The notes beneath the pieces were generated by a model, which was not told the origin of the DNA, did not search any database, and saw only the letters and a program-made list of their open reading frames with translations. From Pseudomonas sp. G2-4 (GTDB taxonomy: Bacteria; Pseudomonadota; Gammaproteobacteria; Pseudomonadales; Pseudomonadaceae): a stretch of 64,000 bases of DNA. Positions 7,232-15,678 of this stretch are shown in pieces. The DNA is taken from assembly GCF_030064125.1 (NCBI RefSeq), contig NZ_CP125957.1, forward strand, positions 1,736,001-1,800,000, in the 5' to 3' direction. How positions within the stretch are numbered: the first letter of the stretch is position 1; every line of letters starts with the position of its first letter. A program made the position numbers and the translations under genes.

Positions 7232-9502
7232 ATGAGCTTCGGCGCCGATGAAGAGATCCTTCAGGATTTCCTGGTTGAGGCCGGCGAGATTCTAGAGCAA
7301 CTGTCTGAGCAACTGGTCGAGCTGGAAAGCCGACCGGATGATGCAGACTTGCTCAATGCAATTTTTCGCGGTTTCCACACTGTAAAAGGAGGCGCCGGCT
7401 TCCTCCAGCTCAATGAGCTGGTGGAGTGCTGCCACATTGCCGAGAACGTGTTCGACATCCTGCGCAAGGGTGAACGCCGCGTTGATTCGGAACTGATGGA
7501 TGTGGTGCTTGAAGCACTGGATGCGGTCAACAGCATGTTCACCGAAGTGCGCGAGCGCTCGCCGATCACCGCTGCCACCCCTGAGTTGCTCGCCGCGCTG
7601 GCACGCCTGGCGGAGCCGCAATCGGCTGACGAAGCCGCTCCGGTTGCCGAGGCGGCCGTTGAAGAACCGGTCGCCGAGGAATCGGGCGACATCACCGATA
7701 ACGAATTTGAACAGTTGCTGGACTCGTTGAACGCCGTCAAGGCCCAAGCCGAGGCCCCTGCTGCGCCGGTAGCCCCTGCTGCTCCGGCCGCCAGTGCGAC
7801 TGCCGCCGGCAGTGATGAAATCACCGACGACGAGTTCGAGTCGTTGCTCGATCAGTTGCATGGCAAAGGCCAGTTCGCTCCAGATGCAGTCGTTCCAGCG
7901 GCGGCCCCGGCCGCCCCGAAAGCGGCGGGCGACAACTCCGACATCACCGACGACGAATTCGAAGCCTTGCTCGATCAGTTGCACGGCAAGGGCACGTTTG
8001 CCGTTGACGCGCTGGATTCGGCCATCGCTTCCGCGCCAAAGCCGGCCAAGCCGGCTGCCGCCGCGGCTGGCAGCGACCTGATCAGCGACCACGAATTCGA
8101 ATCGCTGCTCGATGAACTGCACGGCAAAGGCAAGTTCACTGAAGTCGGTACGGCTGCCGCAGCACCTGCCGCTGCCGCGTCGGTGGCCAAGGCTGCGCCA
8201 AAGCCGGCTGCCAAAGCTCCCGAGCCCAAGGCTGAGACACCCAAGGCCGAAACCCCCAAGCCTGCCCCGGCTGCTGCTCCTGCAGCCGCCCGTGCTCCTG
8301 CGGCGGCGCCAGCGGAAAAACCGGCCAGCGAAGCCGAGACCACGGTTCGGGTCGACACTGCACGCCTGGACGAGATCATGAACATGGTCGGCGAACTGGT
8401 GCTGGTGCGTAACCGCCTGGTGCGCCTGGGCCTCAACAGCCAGGACGAAGCCATGTCCAAGGCCGTGTCGAACCTCGACGTGGTCACGGCCGATCTGCAG
8501 ACGGCGGTCATGAAGACCCGGATGCAGCCAATCAAGAAAGTCTTCGGGCGTTTCCCACGCCTGGTTCGTGACCTGGCTCGCCAGCTCAAGAAAGAAATCA
8601 ACCTGGAACTGGTGGGTGAAGAAACCGACCTGGACAAGAACCTTGTCGAGGCCCTGGCTGACCCACTGGTCCACTTGGTGCGCAACGCGGTCGACCACGG
8701 CATCGAATCGCCGGAAGAGCGTGAAGCGTCGGGCAAGGTTCGTAGCGGTAAGGTGATCCTGGCTGCCGAGCAGGAGGGCGACCACATCCTGCTGTCGATC
8801 TCCGACGACGGTAAAGGCATGGACCCGAACGTGCTGCGTTCCATCGCGGTGAAACGCGGTGTGATGGACAAGGATGCCGCCGACCGCCTGAGCGACACCG
8901 AGTGCTACAACCTGATCTTCGCCCCGGGCTTCTCGACCAAGACCGAGATTTCCGACGTATCGGGCCGTGGCGTGGGCATGGACGTGGTGAAAACCAAGAT
9001 TTCCCAGCTCAACGGTTCGATCAACATTTACTCGACCAAGGGCCAGGGCTCGAAGATCGTCATCAAGGTCCCGCTGACCCTGGCGATCATGCCGACCCTG
9101 ATGGTGATGCTGGGCAACCAGGCGTTCGCCTTCCCGCTGGTCAACGTCAACGAAATCTTCCACCTCGACCTGTCGCGCACCAACGTGGTGGACGGCCAGG
9201 AAGTGGTGATCGTTCGGGACAAGGCACTTCCGCTGTTCTACCTCAAGCGCTGGCTGGTCAGCTCTGCGGCTCATGTGGAGCAGGGCGAAGGCCACGTGGT
9301 GATCCTTTCGGTGGGCACCCAGCGGATCGGCTTCGTGGTCGACCAGTTGGTGGGCCAGGAAGAAGTGGTCATCAAGCCGTTGGGCAAGATGCTCCAGGGC
9401 ACCCCGGGCATGTCCGGCGCCACCATCACCGGCGACGGTCGCATCGCGTTGATTCTCGATGTGCCAAGCATGCTCAAGCGTTACGCCGCTCGGCGTATTT
9501 GA
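7232..9502 (+). CDS. cheA: Chemotaxis histidine kinase CheA with repeated linker motif
   Basis: Receptor-coupled histidine kinase that phosphorylates CheY and CheB. It has 756 aa. The Hpt domain (residues ~1-110) has phospho-accepting H49 in FHTVKGGAG. A long Ala/Pro-rich linker (~130-365) replaces a recognisable globular P2 domain and carries four copies of an acidic motif (I-S/T-D-x-E-F-E-x-LLD-x-L) at ~152-168, 196-214, 237-256 and 283-302. P3 dimerisation follows (ETTVRVDTARLDEIMNMVGEL). The P4 ATPase has the N box LVRNAVDHGIES and glycine boxes DDGKGMD and GRGVGMD. A P5 CheW-like domain ends the protein. Confidence 0.97.
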   Translation: MSFGADEEILQDFLVEAGEILEQLSEQLVELESRPDDADLLNAIFRGFHTVKGGAGFLQLNELVECCHIAENVFDILRKGERRVDSELMDVVLEALDAVNSMFTEVRERSPITAATPELLAALARLAEPQSADEAAPVAEAAVEEPVAEESGDITDNEFEQLLDSLNAVKAQAEAPAAPVAPAAPAASATAAGSDEITDDEFESLLDQLHGKGQFAPDAVVPAAAPAAPKAAGDNSDITDDEFEALLDQLHGKGTFAVDALDSAIASAPKPAKPAAAAAGSDLISDHEFESLLDELHGKGKFTEVGTAAAAPAAAASVAKAAPKPAAKAPEPKAETPKAETPKPAPAAAPAAARAPAAAPAEKPASEAETTVRVDTARLDEIMNMVGELVLVRNRLVRLGLNSQDEAMSKAVSNLDVVTADLQTAVMKTRMQPIKKVFGRFPRLVRDLARQLKKEINLELVGEETDLDKNLVEALADPLVHLVRNAVDHGIESPEEREASGKVRSGKVILAAEQEGDHILLSISDDGKGMDPNVLRSIAVKRGVMDKDAADRLSDTECYNLIFAPGFSTKTEISDVSGRGVGMDVVKTKISQLNGSINIYSTKGQGSKIVIKVPLTLAIMPTLMVMLGNQAFAFPLVNVNEIFHLDLSRTNVVDGQEVVIVRDKALPLFYLKRWLVSSAAHVEQGEGHVVILSVGTQRIGFVVDQLVGQEEVVIKPLGKMLQGTPGMSGATITGDGRIALILDVPSMLKRYAARRI
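7685..8137 (+). repeat. Four in-frame repeats in the CheA linker
   Basis: Within cheA, four ~19-residue units share the pattern (D/E)-I-(S/T)-D-x-E-F-E-x-LLD-x-L, three of them followed by HGKG-x-F. They are separated by Ala/Pro-rich spacers of about 22-28 residues. Unit 1 is the most diverged (DITDNEFEQLLDSLNA). The pattern resembles the FliM N-terminal peptide (LSQxEIDALL) and the CheZ C-terminus (DDVDDLLSSLGF), both CheY-binding. A docking role is inference. Confidence 0.8.
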
Positions 9503-9550
9503 TTCTGGAGGGGCGTGGCCCAGCGCCGCGCCTCGTCTAACGGAGTGTTT

Positions 9551-10678
9551 ATGGTAGTTAAAGTCCTGGTGGTGGACGATTCGGGTTTTTTCCGCCGCCG
9601 TGTCTCGGAAATTCTTTCGGCGGACACGAGTATTCAAGTCGTCGGTACGGCGACTAACGGCAAAGAGGCAATCGATCAGGCGCTGGCGCTCAAGCCAGAC
9701 GTGATCACCATGGACTATGAGATGCCGATGATGGATGGCATCACGGCCGTGCGGCACATCATGCAGCGCTGCCCGACCCCCGTATTGATGTTCTCGTCCC
9801 TGACCCATGAAGGCGCCCGGGTAACCCTCGATGCGCTGGACGCCGGGGCGGTGGATTTCCTGCCGAAGAACTTCGAAGACATTTCGCGCAACCCTGACAA
9901 GGTTCGGCAGTTGCTGTGCGAGAAGGTCCATAGCATTTCCCGCAGCAACCGGCGTGTCGGTGCCTACAGCGCGCCTGCTCCGGCTCCTGCGCCCAGCCCT
10001 GCGCCAGCCCCGGCGGCGTCGGGCGGTTTCAATCCTGCACCCGTGCGCAGCGCGCCTGCGCCTGCGCCAACTCGGTCGGCGCCCGCCAGTACATCGTCAC
10101 CGGCACCCAAGCGCAAAGCCTACAAGCTGGTCGCTATCGGTACGTCCACCGGTGGCCCGGTGGCGCTGCAACGGGTCCTGACCCAGTTGCCGGCCAATTT
10201 TCCGGCCCCCATCGTGCTGATCCAACACATGCCCGCCGCCTTCACCAAGGCTTTCGCCGAGCGTCTGGACAAGCTGTGCAACATCAGTGTCAAGGAAGCC
10301 GAGGATGGTGACATCCTGCGCCCTGGCCTGGCATTGCTGGCGCCCGGTGGCAAGCAGATGATGATCGATGGCCGCGGCGCGGTGAAAATCCTGCCGGGCG
10401 ACGAGCGTTTGAACTACAAGCCTTGTGTGGACATTACCTTCGGTTCCGCAGCCAAGTCCTACGGTGACAAAGTTCTGGCGGTGGTACTCACCGGCATGGG
10501 CGCTGACGGTCGTGAAGGCGCGCGTCTGCTCAAGCAGGGCGGCAGTGCGATCTGGGCCCAGGACGAAGCCAGCTGCGTGATCTACGGCATGCCAATGGCC
10601 ATCGTGAAAGCGGACCTCGCCGACGCGGTGTACGGGCTGGATGACATCGGCAGACACCTGGTCGAGGCGTGCCTGTAA
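9551..10678 (+). CDS. cheB: Protein-glutamate methylesterase CheB
   Basis: Removes methyl groups from chemoreceptors when phosphorylated, providing adaptation. It has 375 aa: receiver domain (~1-125) with D9/D10 and phospho-acceptor D55 ([13 protein letters not shown]), an Ala/Pro-rich linker (~145-185), then the methylesterase domain with Ser in IGTSTGGP, His in LIQHMP and Asp in LTGMGADG, i.e. a complete catalytic triad. The ATG at 9551 follows CGGAG; an in-frame codon at 9515 would add 12 non-conserved residues. Its stop overlaps the motC start by one base. Confidence 0.96.
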   Translation: MVVKVLVVDDSGFFRRRVSEILSADTSIQVVGTATNGKEAIDQALALKPDVITMDYEMPMMDGITAVRHIMQRCPTPVLMFSSLTHEGARVTLDALDAGAVDFLPKNFEDISRNPDKVRQLLCEKVHSISRSNRRVGAYSAPAPAPAPSPAPAPAASGGFNPAPVRSAPAPAPTRSAPASTSSPAPKRKAYKLVAIGTSTGGPVALQRVLTQLPANFPAPIVLIQHMPAAFTKAFAERLDKLCNISVKEAEDGDILRPGLALLAPGGKQMMIDGRGAVKILPGDERLNYKPCVDITFGSAAKSYGDKVLAVVLTGMGADGREGARLLKQGGSAIWAQDEASCVIYGMPMAIVKADLADAVYGLDDIGRHLVEACL

Positions 10679-11418
10679 TGGATGTGCTCAGCCTGATCGG
10701 CATCGTCATGGCGTTTGTCGCCATCATTGGCGGTAATTATCTGGAAGGCGGTCACCTGGGCGCGCTGGCCAACGGCCCGGCGGCGTTGATCGTGGTGGGT
10801 GGCACCGTCGGTGCCGCGTTGTTGCAGTCGCCCATGAGTGCTTTCAAGCGTGCCATGCAGGTGCTGATCTGGATTCTGTTCCCGCCGCGCGTGGACTTGG
10901 CCGGCGGTATCGATCGGGTGGTGAACTGGAGCCTGACCGCGCGTAAGGAAGGCTTGCTGGGCCTGGAAGGGGTGGCCGATGCCGAACCCGACAGCTACTC
11001 GCGCAAGGGCCTGCAGTTGCTAGTCGACGGTGCCGAGCCAGAAGCCATCCGCAGCATCCTGGAAGTGGATTTCTACACCCAGGAGAGCCGCGACATCGAA
11101 GCGGCCAAAGTTTTCGAAAGCATGGGCGGCTATGCGCCGACCATCGGCATCATCGGTGCGGTGATGGGCCTGATTCATGTGATGGGCAACCTGGCCGATC
11201 CGTCGCAACTGGGCAGCGGCATCGCCGTGGCCTTCGTTGCCACGATCTATGGCGTGGCGAGTGCCAACCTGGTGTTGTTGCCGATCGCCGCCAAGCTCAA
11301 GTCCATCGCGTTGCGCCAGTCGCGGTATCGCGAAATGTTGCTGGAAGGGATCCTGTCGATCGCCGAAGGTGAAAACCCGCGTTCCATTGAGTTGAAGCTC
11401 CAGGGCTTCATGGACTGA
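10678..11418 (+). CDS. motC: Flagellar stator protein MotC (MotA family)
   Basis: Proton-channel stator subunit, the MotA-like half of the MotCD pair, which in P. aeruginosa supports swarming and high-torque motility. It has 246 aa with transmembrane segments near 1-20, 28-50, ~148-170 and ~180-205; the conserved Pro-Gly-rich MotA region (GYAPTIGIIGAVMGLIHVM) is present. The ATG shares its A with the cheB stop. A second stator pair (MotAB) is not in this window. Confidence 0.95.
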   Translation: MDVLSLIGIVMAFVAIIGGNYLEGGHLGALANGPAALIVVGGTVGAALLQSPMSAFKRAMQVLIWILFPPRVDLAGGIDRVVNWSLTARKEGLLGLEGVADAEPDSYSRKGLQLLVDGAEPEAIRSILEVDFYTQESRDIEAAKVFESMGGYAPTIGIIGAVMGLIHVMGNLADPSQLGSGIAVAFVATIYGVASANLVLLPIAAKLKSIALRQSRYREMLLEGILSIAEGENPRSIELKLQGFMD

Positions 11419-11433
11419 TGGGGGATATGGAAA

Positions 11434-12318
11434 ATGGCACGTCGCAGGCATCGTGAAGAACACGTCAATCATGAACGCTGGCTGGTGTCCTACGCCGACT
11501 TCATCACGCTGTTGTTCGCCTTCTTCGTGGTCATGTATTCGATCTCGTCGGTCAACGAGGGCAAATACAAGGTGATTTCCGAGGCGCTGATCGGTGTGTT
11601 CACTGATTCCGACCGTGCCCTCAAGCCCATCCCCATTGGCGATGAACGGCCCAAGACAACGACGCCGGCCAAGCCGCTGGTCAGGGATGCCGAGCAGATC
11701 GATGCCGGTATCGCAGGTGGCAGCGACCCGCTGAAAAGCATCGCCGACGACATCAGCGCGGCGTTTGGCGACCTGATCAGCTCCAGCCAGATGACGGTGC
11801 GCGGCAATGAGTTGTGGGTCGAGATCGAACTCAACTCCAGCCTGTTGTTCGGCAGCGGCGATGCCATGCCCAGCGACATGGCGTTCAACATCATCGATAA
11901 GGTGGCGGCGATCCTGAAACCGTTCGACAACCCGATCCATGTCGAAGGCTTCACTGACGACCAACCCATCCGTACCGCGCAGTACCCAACCAACTGGGAG
12001 CTGTCCTCGGCCCGTTCGGCGAGTATCGTGCGCATGCTGGCGATGCAGGGTGTGAACCCCGGTCGCCTGGCGTCGGTGGGCTATGGCGAGTTCCAGCCGG
12101 TGGCCAATAACGCCACGGCCGAGGGGCGTGCACGTAACCGTCGCGTGGTGCTGGTGGTGTCGCGAAACCTCGATGTGCGCCGCAGCCTGACCGGTACCGG
12201 TACGGCTAATGCAAAGCCGGACGCAGCATTGAAGCGTGCTGGCACACAAACTGCACCGACCTCGGTCAAGTCGCCGGGACGACAGAGCTCCGTCAATTCT
12301 CCGTCACCCGCTTTATAA
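11434..12318 (+). CDS. motD: Flagellar stator protein MotD (MotB family)
   Basis: Peptidoglycan-anchoring partner of MotC. It has 294 aa: a basic N-terminus, one transmembrane helix with the proton-carrying Asp in WLVSYADFITLLFAFFVVMY (D23), then a C-terminal OmpA/MotB domain (~130-250; GYGEFQPVANN, ARNRRVVL) for cell-wall binding and a disordered Ser/Thr/Pro tail. It starts 15 bases after motC. Confidence 0.95.
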   Translation: MARRRHREEHVNHERWLVSYADFITLLFAFFVVMYSISSVNEGKYKVISEALIGVFTDSDRALKPIPIGDERPKTTTPAKPLVRDAEQIDAGIAGGSDPLKSIADDISAAFGDLISSSQMTVRGNELWVEIELNSSLLFGSGDAMPSDMAFNIIDKVAAILKPFDNPIHVEGFTDDQPIRTAQYPTNWELSSARSASIVRMLAMQGVNPGRLASVGYGEFQPVANNATAEGRARNRRVVLVVSRNLDVRRSLTGTGTANAKPDAALKRAGTQTAPTSVKSPGRQSSVNSPSPAL

Positions 12319-12367
12319 CCGAGCTATTTCTCGGCCGAGTCTGTTTCGGCCGGGAGGAACGATCCGA

Positions 12368-13159
12368 ATGAGAGTCTGGGCAGTTGCCAATCAAAAAGGT
12401 GGTGTGGGTAAAACCACATCTTCCATCGCTTTAGCCGGATTGCTGGCCGAGGCGGGCAAGCGCGTGGTCATGGTCGATCTGGACCCCCACGGCTCGATGA
12501 CCAGCTATTTTGGTTACGATCCCGACAGCCTGGAGCACAGCAACTACGACCTGTTCCTGCACAAGGGCGTCGTGCCTGAGGGCCTGCCGGGACAGTTGCT
12601 GTTGTCCACCAGCGACGAGCGGATTTCCCTGTTGCCGTCGAGCACAGCCCTGGCCACCCTTGAACGGCAGTCGCCCGGACAGAGCGGCTTGGGCCTGGTC
12701 ATCGCCAAGAGTCTGGCGCAGCTGTGGCAGGATTTCGATTATGCGATCATCGACAGTCCGCCGTTGCTCGGTTTGCTGATGGTCAACGCCTTGGCGGCCA
12801 GCCAGCAACTGGTGATCCCGGTGCAAACCGAGCACCTGGCGGTCAAGGGCCTCGAGCGTATGGTCAATACGCTGGCGATGATCAACCGCTCGCGAAAGCA
12901 ATCGCTAGCCTTCAGCATCGTGCCGACCCTGTTCGACCGTCGCACCCAGGCGTCCCTGGGCACCCTGCGCGTACTGCGGGACATGTACCCGGATGACATC
13001 TGGCAAGGCTACATTCCCGTCGATACCCGCTTGCGGGACGCCAGCCGCGCCGGTTTGACCCCTTCGCAATTCGACGGCAAGAGCCGTGGTGTGCTGGCCT
13101 ACCGGGCGCTGCTCAAGCACCTGTTGGCCCAACAGCTTGTTTCACAGCAGGTGGCTTAA
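12368..13159 (+). CDS. parC: ParA-family ATPase ParC (chemotaxis array positioning)
   Basis: ParA-like ATPase, 263 aa, with a deviant Walker A at residues 9-17 (QKGGVGKTT), VDLDPHGS, and DSPPLLG. In Vibrio and Pseudomonas the ParA homologue embedded in the polar che cluster (ParC) segregates chemotaxis arrays to the cell pole; the location between motD and a CheW-like gene is the diagnostic context. It is distinct from fleN in this locus and from the chromosome-partition ParA. The ATG at 12368 follows GGGAGGAACGATCCGA, a good ribosome site. The long upstream in-frame extension was rejected. Confidence 0.88.
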   Translation: MRVWAVANQKGGVGKTTSSIALAGLLAEAGKRVVMVDLDPHGSMTSYFGYDPDSLEHSNYDLFLHKGVVPEGLPGQLLLSTSDERISLLPSSTALATLERQSPGQSGLGLVIAKSLAQLWQDFDYAIIDSPPLLGLLMVNALAASQQLVIPVQTEHLAVKGLERMVNTLAMINRSRKQSLAFSIVPTLFDRRTQASLGTLRVLRDMYPDDIWQGYIPVDTRLRDASRAGLTPSQFDGKSRGVLAYRALLKHLLAQQLVSQQVA

Positions 13160-13184
13160 GGTGACGAGGTTTCCCATTGGCATT

Positions 13185-13202
13185 GCGCTCGCTTGCGAGC
13201 GC
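13185..13202. repeat. Perfect stem-loop between parC and parP
   Basis: GCGCTCGC-TT-GCGAGCGC is an 18-base perfect palindrome in the 96-base parC-parP gap, the longest gap in the cheA-to-DUF2802 run. No U-run follows, so it is more likely an RNA-stability or processing element than a terminator. Confidence 0.5.
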
Positions 13203-13255
13203 TCAAGTCCTGGCGCATTCATGCCGATAACCTCTTTAAGCGGTGCAGTGTTCCT

Positions 13256-14128
13256 ATGAGCCGCCCGATTAAGACAACCTCGCGTCCGCAAATGGCCCTG
13301 CAGTCCTACTTGGATGGGCTGTTGCAGGAGGCGACCGAAGAACTGCCATCGGAACCGAGCGTGATCGAGGCGTTGCCCGAGGTCGTCGAAGCCGAAGGTG
13401 TGCTGGATGAATTTCAAGCGGCCGTGCTCGAAGAGCAGGCCCGTGATGCGCAAAAGTCAGTGCTGGCTGCGGCGATCGAGGCACCGTTGATCAAGCCTCA
13501 GGTGGCGGTGATGGAAGCGCCCGCGCCGATCCTGGCGTCGGTCTCGACCGTTGCGCCGCTGCTGCAAGGCCTGGTGACGCCGGTGGTGGAAATCCACCTG
13601 CCGCCCAGCAACACGCCGCCGCCGGTGCAGACCGATGACCGGCCTGCCTGGGCCGCCGAGCCGTTCGAGTGTTTGTTGTTCGATGTGGCCGGGCTGACCC
13701 TGGCGGTGCCATTGGTATGCCTGGGATCGATTTATTCCCTGGCCGGGCAGGAATTGACGCCGTTGTTCGGCCAGCCGGAATGGTTCCTCGGGATCCTGCC
13801 GAGCCAGGCCGGCAACCTGAAGGTGCTGGATACCGCGCGCTGGGTGATGCCGGATCGTTATCGCGATGATTTTCGCCAGGGCCTGCAGTACGTGATTTCA
13901 GTGCAAGGTTATGAATGGGGTTTGGCGGTGCATCAGGTCAGTCGCTCGTTGCGCCTGGACCCGAACGAGATCAAATGGCGCAGCCATCGAGGGCAACGGC
14001 CATGGCTGGCCGGTACGGTGATCGAACACATGTGCGCCTTGCTGGACGTGTCCGAGCTGGCCGAGTTGATCGCCAGCGGCGGGGCAAAACACCTGGGCGG
14101 CACCAAGCCGGTCCAGAAACCGAAATAA
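13256..14128 (+). CDS. parP: CheW-like domain protein ParP
   Basis: It has 290 aa: a Pro/Ala-rich, acidic N-terminal half (~1-135; contains MALQSYLDGLLQEATEELP, a probable interaction helix) and a C-terminal CheW-like beta-barrel (~138-275; LLFDVAGLTLAVPL, ILPSQAGNLKVLDTARWVMP). ParP links ParC to CheA and stabilises polar arrays in Vibrio and Pseudomonas. The ATG at 13256 matches the family start; an in-frame start at 13193 falls in the hairpin region. Confidence 0.85.
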   Translation: MSRPIKTTSRPQMALQSYLDGLLQEATEELPSEPSVIEALPEVVEAEGVLDEFQAAVLEEQARDAQKSVLAAAIEAPLIKPQVAVMEAPAPILASVSTVAPLLQGLVTPVVEIHLPPSNTPPPVQTDDRPAWAAEPFECLLFDVAGLTLAVPLVCLGSIYSLAGQELTPLFGQPEWFLGILPSQAGNLKVLDTARWVMPDRYRDDFRQGLQYVISVQGYEWGLAVHQVSRSLRLDPNEIKWRSHRGQRPWLAGTVIEHMCALLDVSELAELIASGGAKHLGGTKPVQKPK

Positions 14129-14200
14129 GACAACCGGTGGCGTACAGCGCCACGGGACAGAACACACGCCGCCACAGGCGGTTATTCGAGGGGTCAGGGT

Positions 14201-14686
14201 ATGAATGATAAGGCGTCGTCTCTCAAGGGTTCCGAAGATCCGATTTTGCAATGGGTAACCTTCAAACTCGACAACGAAACCTACGGCATCAACGTGATGC
14301 GCGTTCAGGAAGTGCTGCGCTATACCGAGATCGCCCCGGTGCCGGGTGCCCCTAGCTACGTGCTGGGCATCATCAACTTGCGTGGTAACGTGGTGACAGT
14401 GATCGACACTCGCCAGCGTTTTGGCCTGAGTTCCACCGAGGTCAACGACAACACCCGTATCGTGATTATCGAAGCCGACAAGCAAGTGGTCGGCATCCTC
14501 GTCGACAGCGTCGCTGAAGTGGTTTACTTGCGTCAGTCGGAAATCGAAACCGCGCCTAACGTCGGTAACGAAGAATCGGCCAAGTTCATCCAGGGTGTCT
14601 GCAACAAGAACAACGAGTTGCTGATCCTGGTCGAACTGGAAAAAATGATGAGCGAAGAAGAGTGGTCGGAACTGGAGAGTATCTGA
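14201..14686 (+). CDS. cheW: Chemotaxis coupling protein CheW
   Basis: Scaffold linking chemoreceptors to CheA. It is 161 aa, a single CheW domain (~15-155) with the conserved loop VLGIINLRGNVVTVIDTR. The start at 14201 follows GAGGGGTCAGGGT. It is the third CheW-fold protein or domain in the operon, besides CheA P5 and ParP. The next gene begins at the base after its stop. Confidence 0.96.
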   Translation: MNDKASSLKGSEDPILQWVTFKLDNETYGINVMRVQEVLRYTEIAPVPGAPSYVLGIINLRGNVVTVIDTRQRFGLSSTEVNDNTRIVIIEADKQVVGILVDSVAEVVYLRQSEIETAPNVGNEESAKFIQGVCNKNNELLILVELEKMMSEEEWSELESI

Positions 14687-15082
14687 TTGATTCTTGAGGT
14701 AGCAGTCATCGTCCTGTTCCTTCTTTGGGCAGGCACGCTGGCGATGTTAGTGACTTACATACGCGGCCAGCGGCAGATCGCCGCTCAACAGGCCCAGGGT
14801 GATGCGCTGCGCGATCAGCGCATCAGGGACCTGGCCAAACGCGTCGACGATTACCAGAACGGCACTGTACGCATGGGCGAAGCCATCCATGAGCTGCGCG
14901 CCGTGGTCGCGCCGTTGCCGGACAAACTGGGGCAACTGGAACAGCGTGACCCCTCCACCTTGTCCTTCGCCCAGGCCGCCCGCCTGGTTGGCATGGGCGC
15001 CAGCGTCGACGAACTGACCCAAGCCTGCGGCTTGACCCAGGCCGAGGCGGAGTTGATGAGTAAGTTGCATAAGGGCGGCTAA
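14687..15082 (+). CDS. DUF2802 membrane-anchored protein at end of che operon
   Basis: It has 131 aa, initiated at a TTG directly after the cheW stop. One N-terminal transmembrane helix (residues ~3-24), a coiled-coil-like stretch (~30-65; RQIAAQQAQGDALRDQRIRDL), and a C-terminal helical domain (~90-131; SFAQAARLVGMGASVDELTQ) that looks like a small HTH-type fold. This is the DUF2802 protein normally found after cheW in Pseudomonas. Its function is unknown; the context suggests a link to the chemosensory array. Confidence 0.8.
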   Translation: MILEVAVIVLFLLWAGTLAMLVTYIRGQRQIAAQQAQGDALRDQRIRDLAKRVDDYQNGTVRMGEAIHELRAVVAPLPDKLGQLEQRDPSTLSFAQAARLVGMGASVDELTQACGLTQAEAELMSKLHKGG

Positions 15083-15101
15083 GCGCTTTCACCTGAATCC
15101 A

Positions 15102-15190
15102 GTGGGAGCGAGTTTGCTCGCGATAGCGGTGGGACAGTCAACGAAGGTGTTGAATGTGCAACCGCCTTCGCGAGCAAGCTCGCTCCCACA
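15102..15190. repeat. Paired palindromic repeat, family B (B1)
   Basis: Inverted ends GTGGGAGCGAGTTTGCTCGC ... GCGAGCAAGCTCGCTCCCAC with a ~40-base spacer. It lies just after the che operon. Confidence 0.85.
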
Positions 15191-15232
15191 GGTTTTTCTG
15201 ACCTTCACCTAAATTCCAGCCAATAAACAGCC

Positions 15233-15332
15233 CCTGTGGCGAGGGAGCTTGCTCCCGCTGGGCTGCGCAGCGGCCCCTATCTTTTTGCGGTTGCTGCGCA
15301 ACCGAGCGGGAGCAAGCTCCCTCGCCACAGGG
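15233..15332. repeat. Paired palindromic repeat, family A (A1)
   Basis: Inverted ends CTGTGGCGAGGGAGCTTGCT ... AGCAAGCTCCCTCGCCACAG, with inner GC-rich stems (CTGCGCAGC). It lies beside B1 in the gap between the convergent che and fhlB-like units. Confidence 0.85.
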
Positions 15333-15348
15333 AACAACGTTGCTGTAA

Positions 15349-15678
15349 TCAGTAATCCTCGCCGCGCTCCGTCACATCCTTCTCGACACTCGGCGCATTC
15401 GGGTCATGACCCTGGGGGAACTTGCCCTTGAGGTTCCAGGCAAACGCGATGATCTCGGCAATTGTGCGGTACAGCTCCTCCGGAATGCTGTCGCCCAATT
15501 CCATTCGGGCCAACAGCTTCACCAACTCGGCATTTTCATAAATCGGTACTTCGCTTTCCCGGGCGATTCGCAGGATTTCCTCGGCCAGGGCTTCGTCGCC
15601 CTTGGCGGTGAGGGTCGGGGCGTGGTGGCCGTCGTACTTGAGGGCGATGGCCTGGCGGGGTTGAGTATCAGTGCTCAT
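15349..15678 (-). CDS. Orphan FlhB C-terminal domain protein (FhlB/EscU-like)
   Basis: It has 109 aa, homologous only to the cytoplasmic C-terminal (post-cleavage) part of FlhB: QAIALKYDGHHAPTLTAKG here aligns with YAVALKYDPDKGNAPVLLAKG of FlhB in the same window. It has no membrane segments and no NPTH motif; its start falls near the cleavage point, mimicking the released FlhB-CC fragment. The C-terminus is acidic. It overlaps the upstream FliK-like gene by 4 bases (ATGA). Orphan proteins of this kind (FhlB) can influence export specificity; here that is inferred. Confidence 0.85.
   Translation of the reverse strand: MSTDTQPRQAIALKYDGHHAPTLTAKGDEALAEEILRIARESEVPIYENAELVKLLARMELGDSIPEELYRTIAEIIAFAWNLKGKFPQGHDPNAPSVEKDVTERGEDY

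Noticed and set aside
7292..9931. 879-codon antisense ORF across cheA/cheB
   Set aside because: A high-G+C shadow of cheA; composition is His/Gln/Arg-rich without domains, and cheA is certain.
15102..15332. CRISPR-like appearance of repeated palindromes
   Set aside because: Repeats are paired, inverted and dispersed, spacers are not uniform in length, and no cas gene is present; they are REP-type elements.
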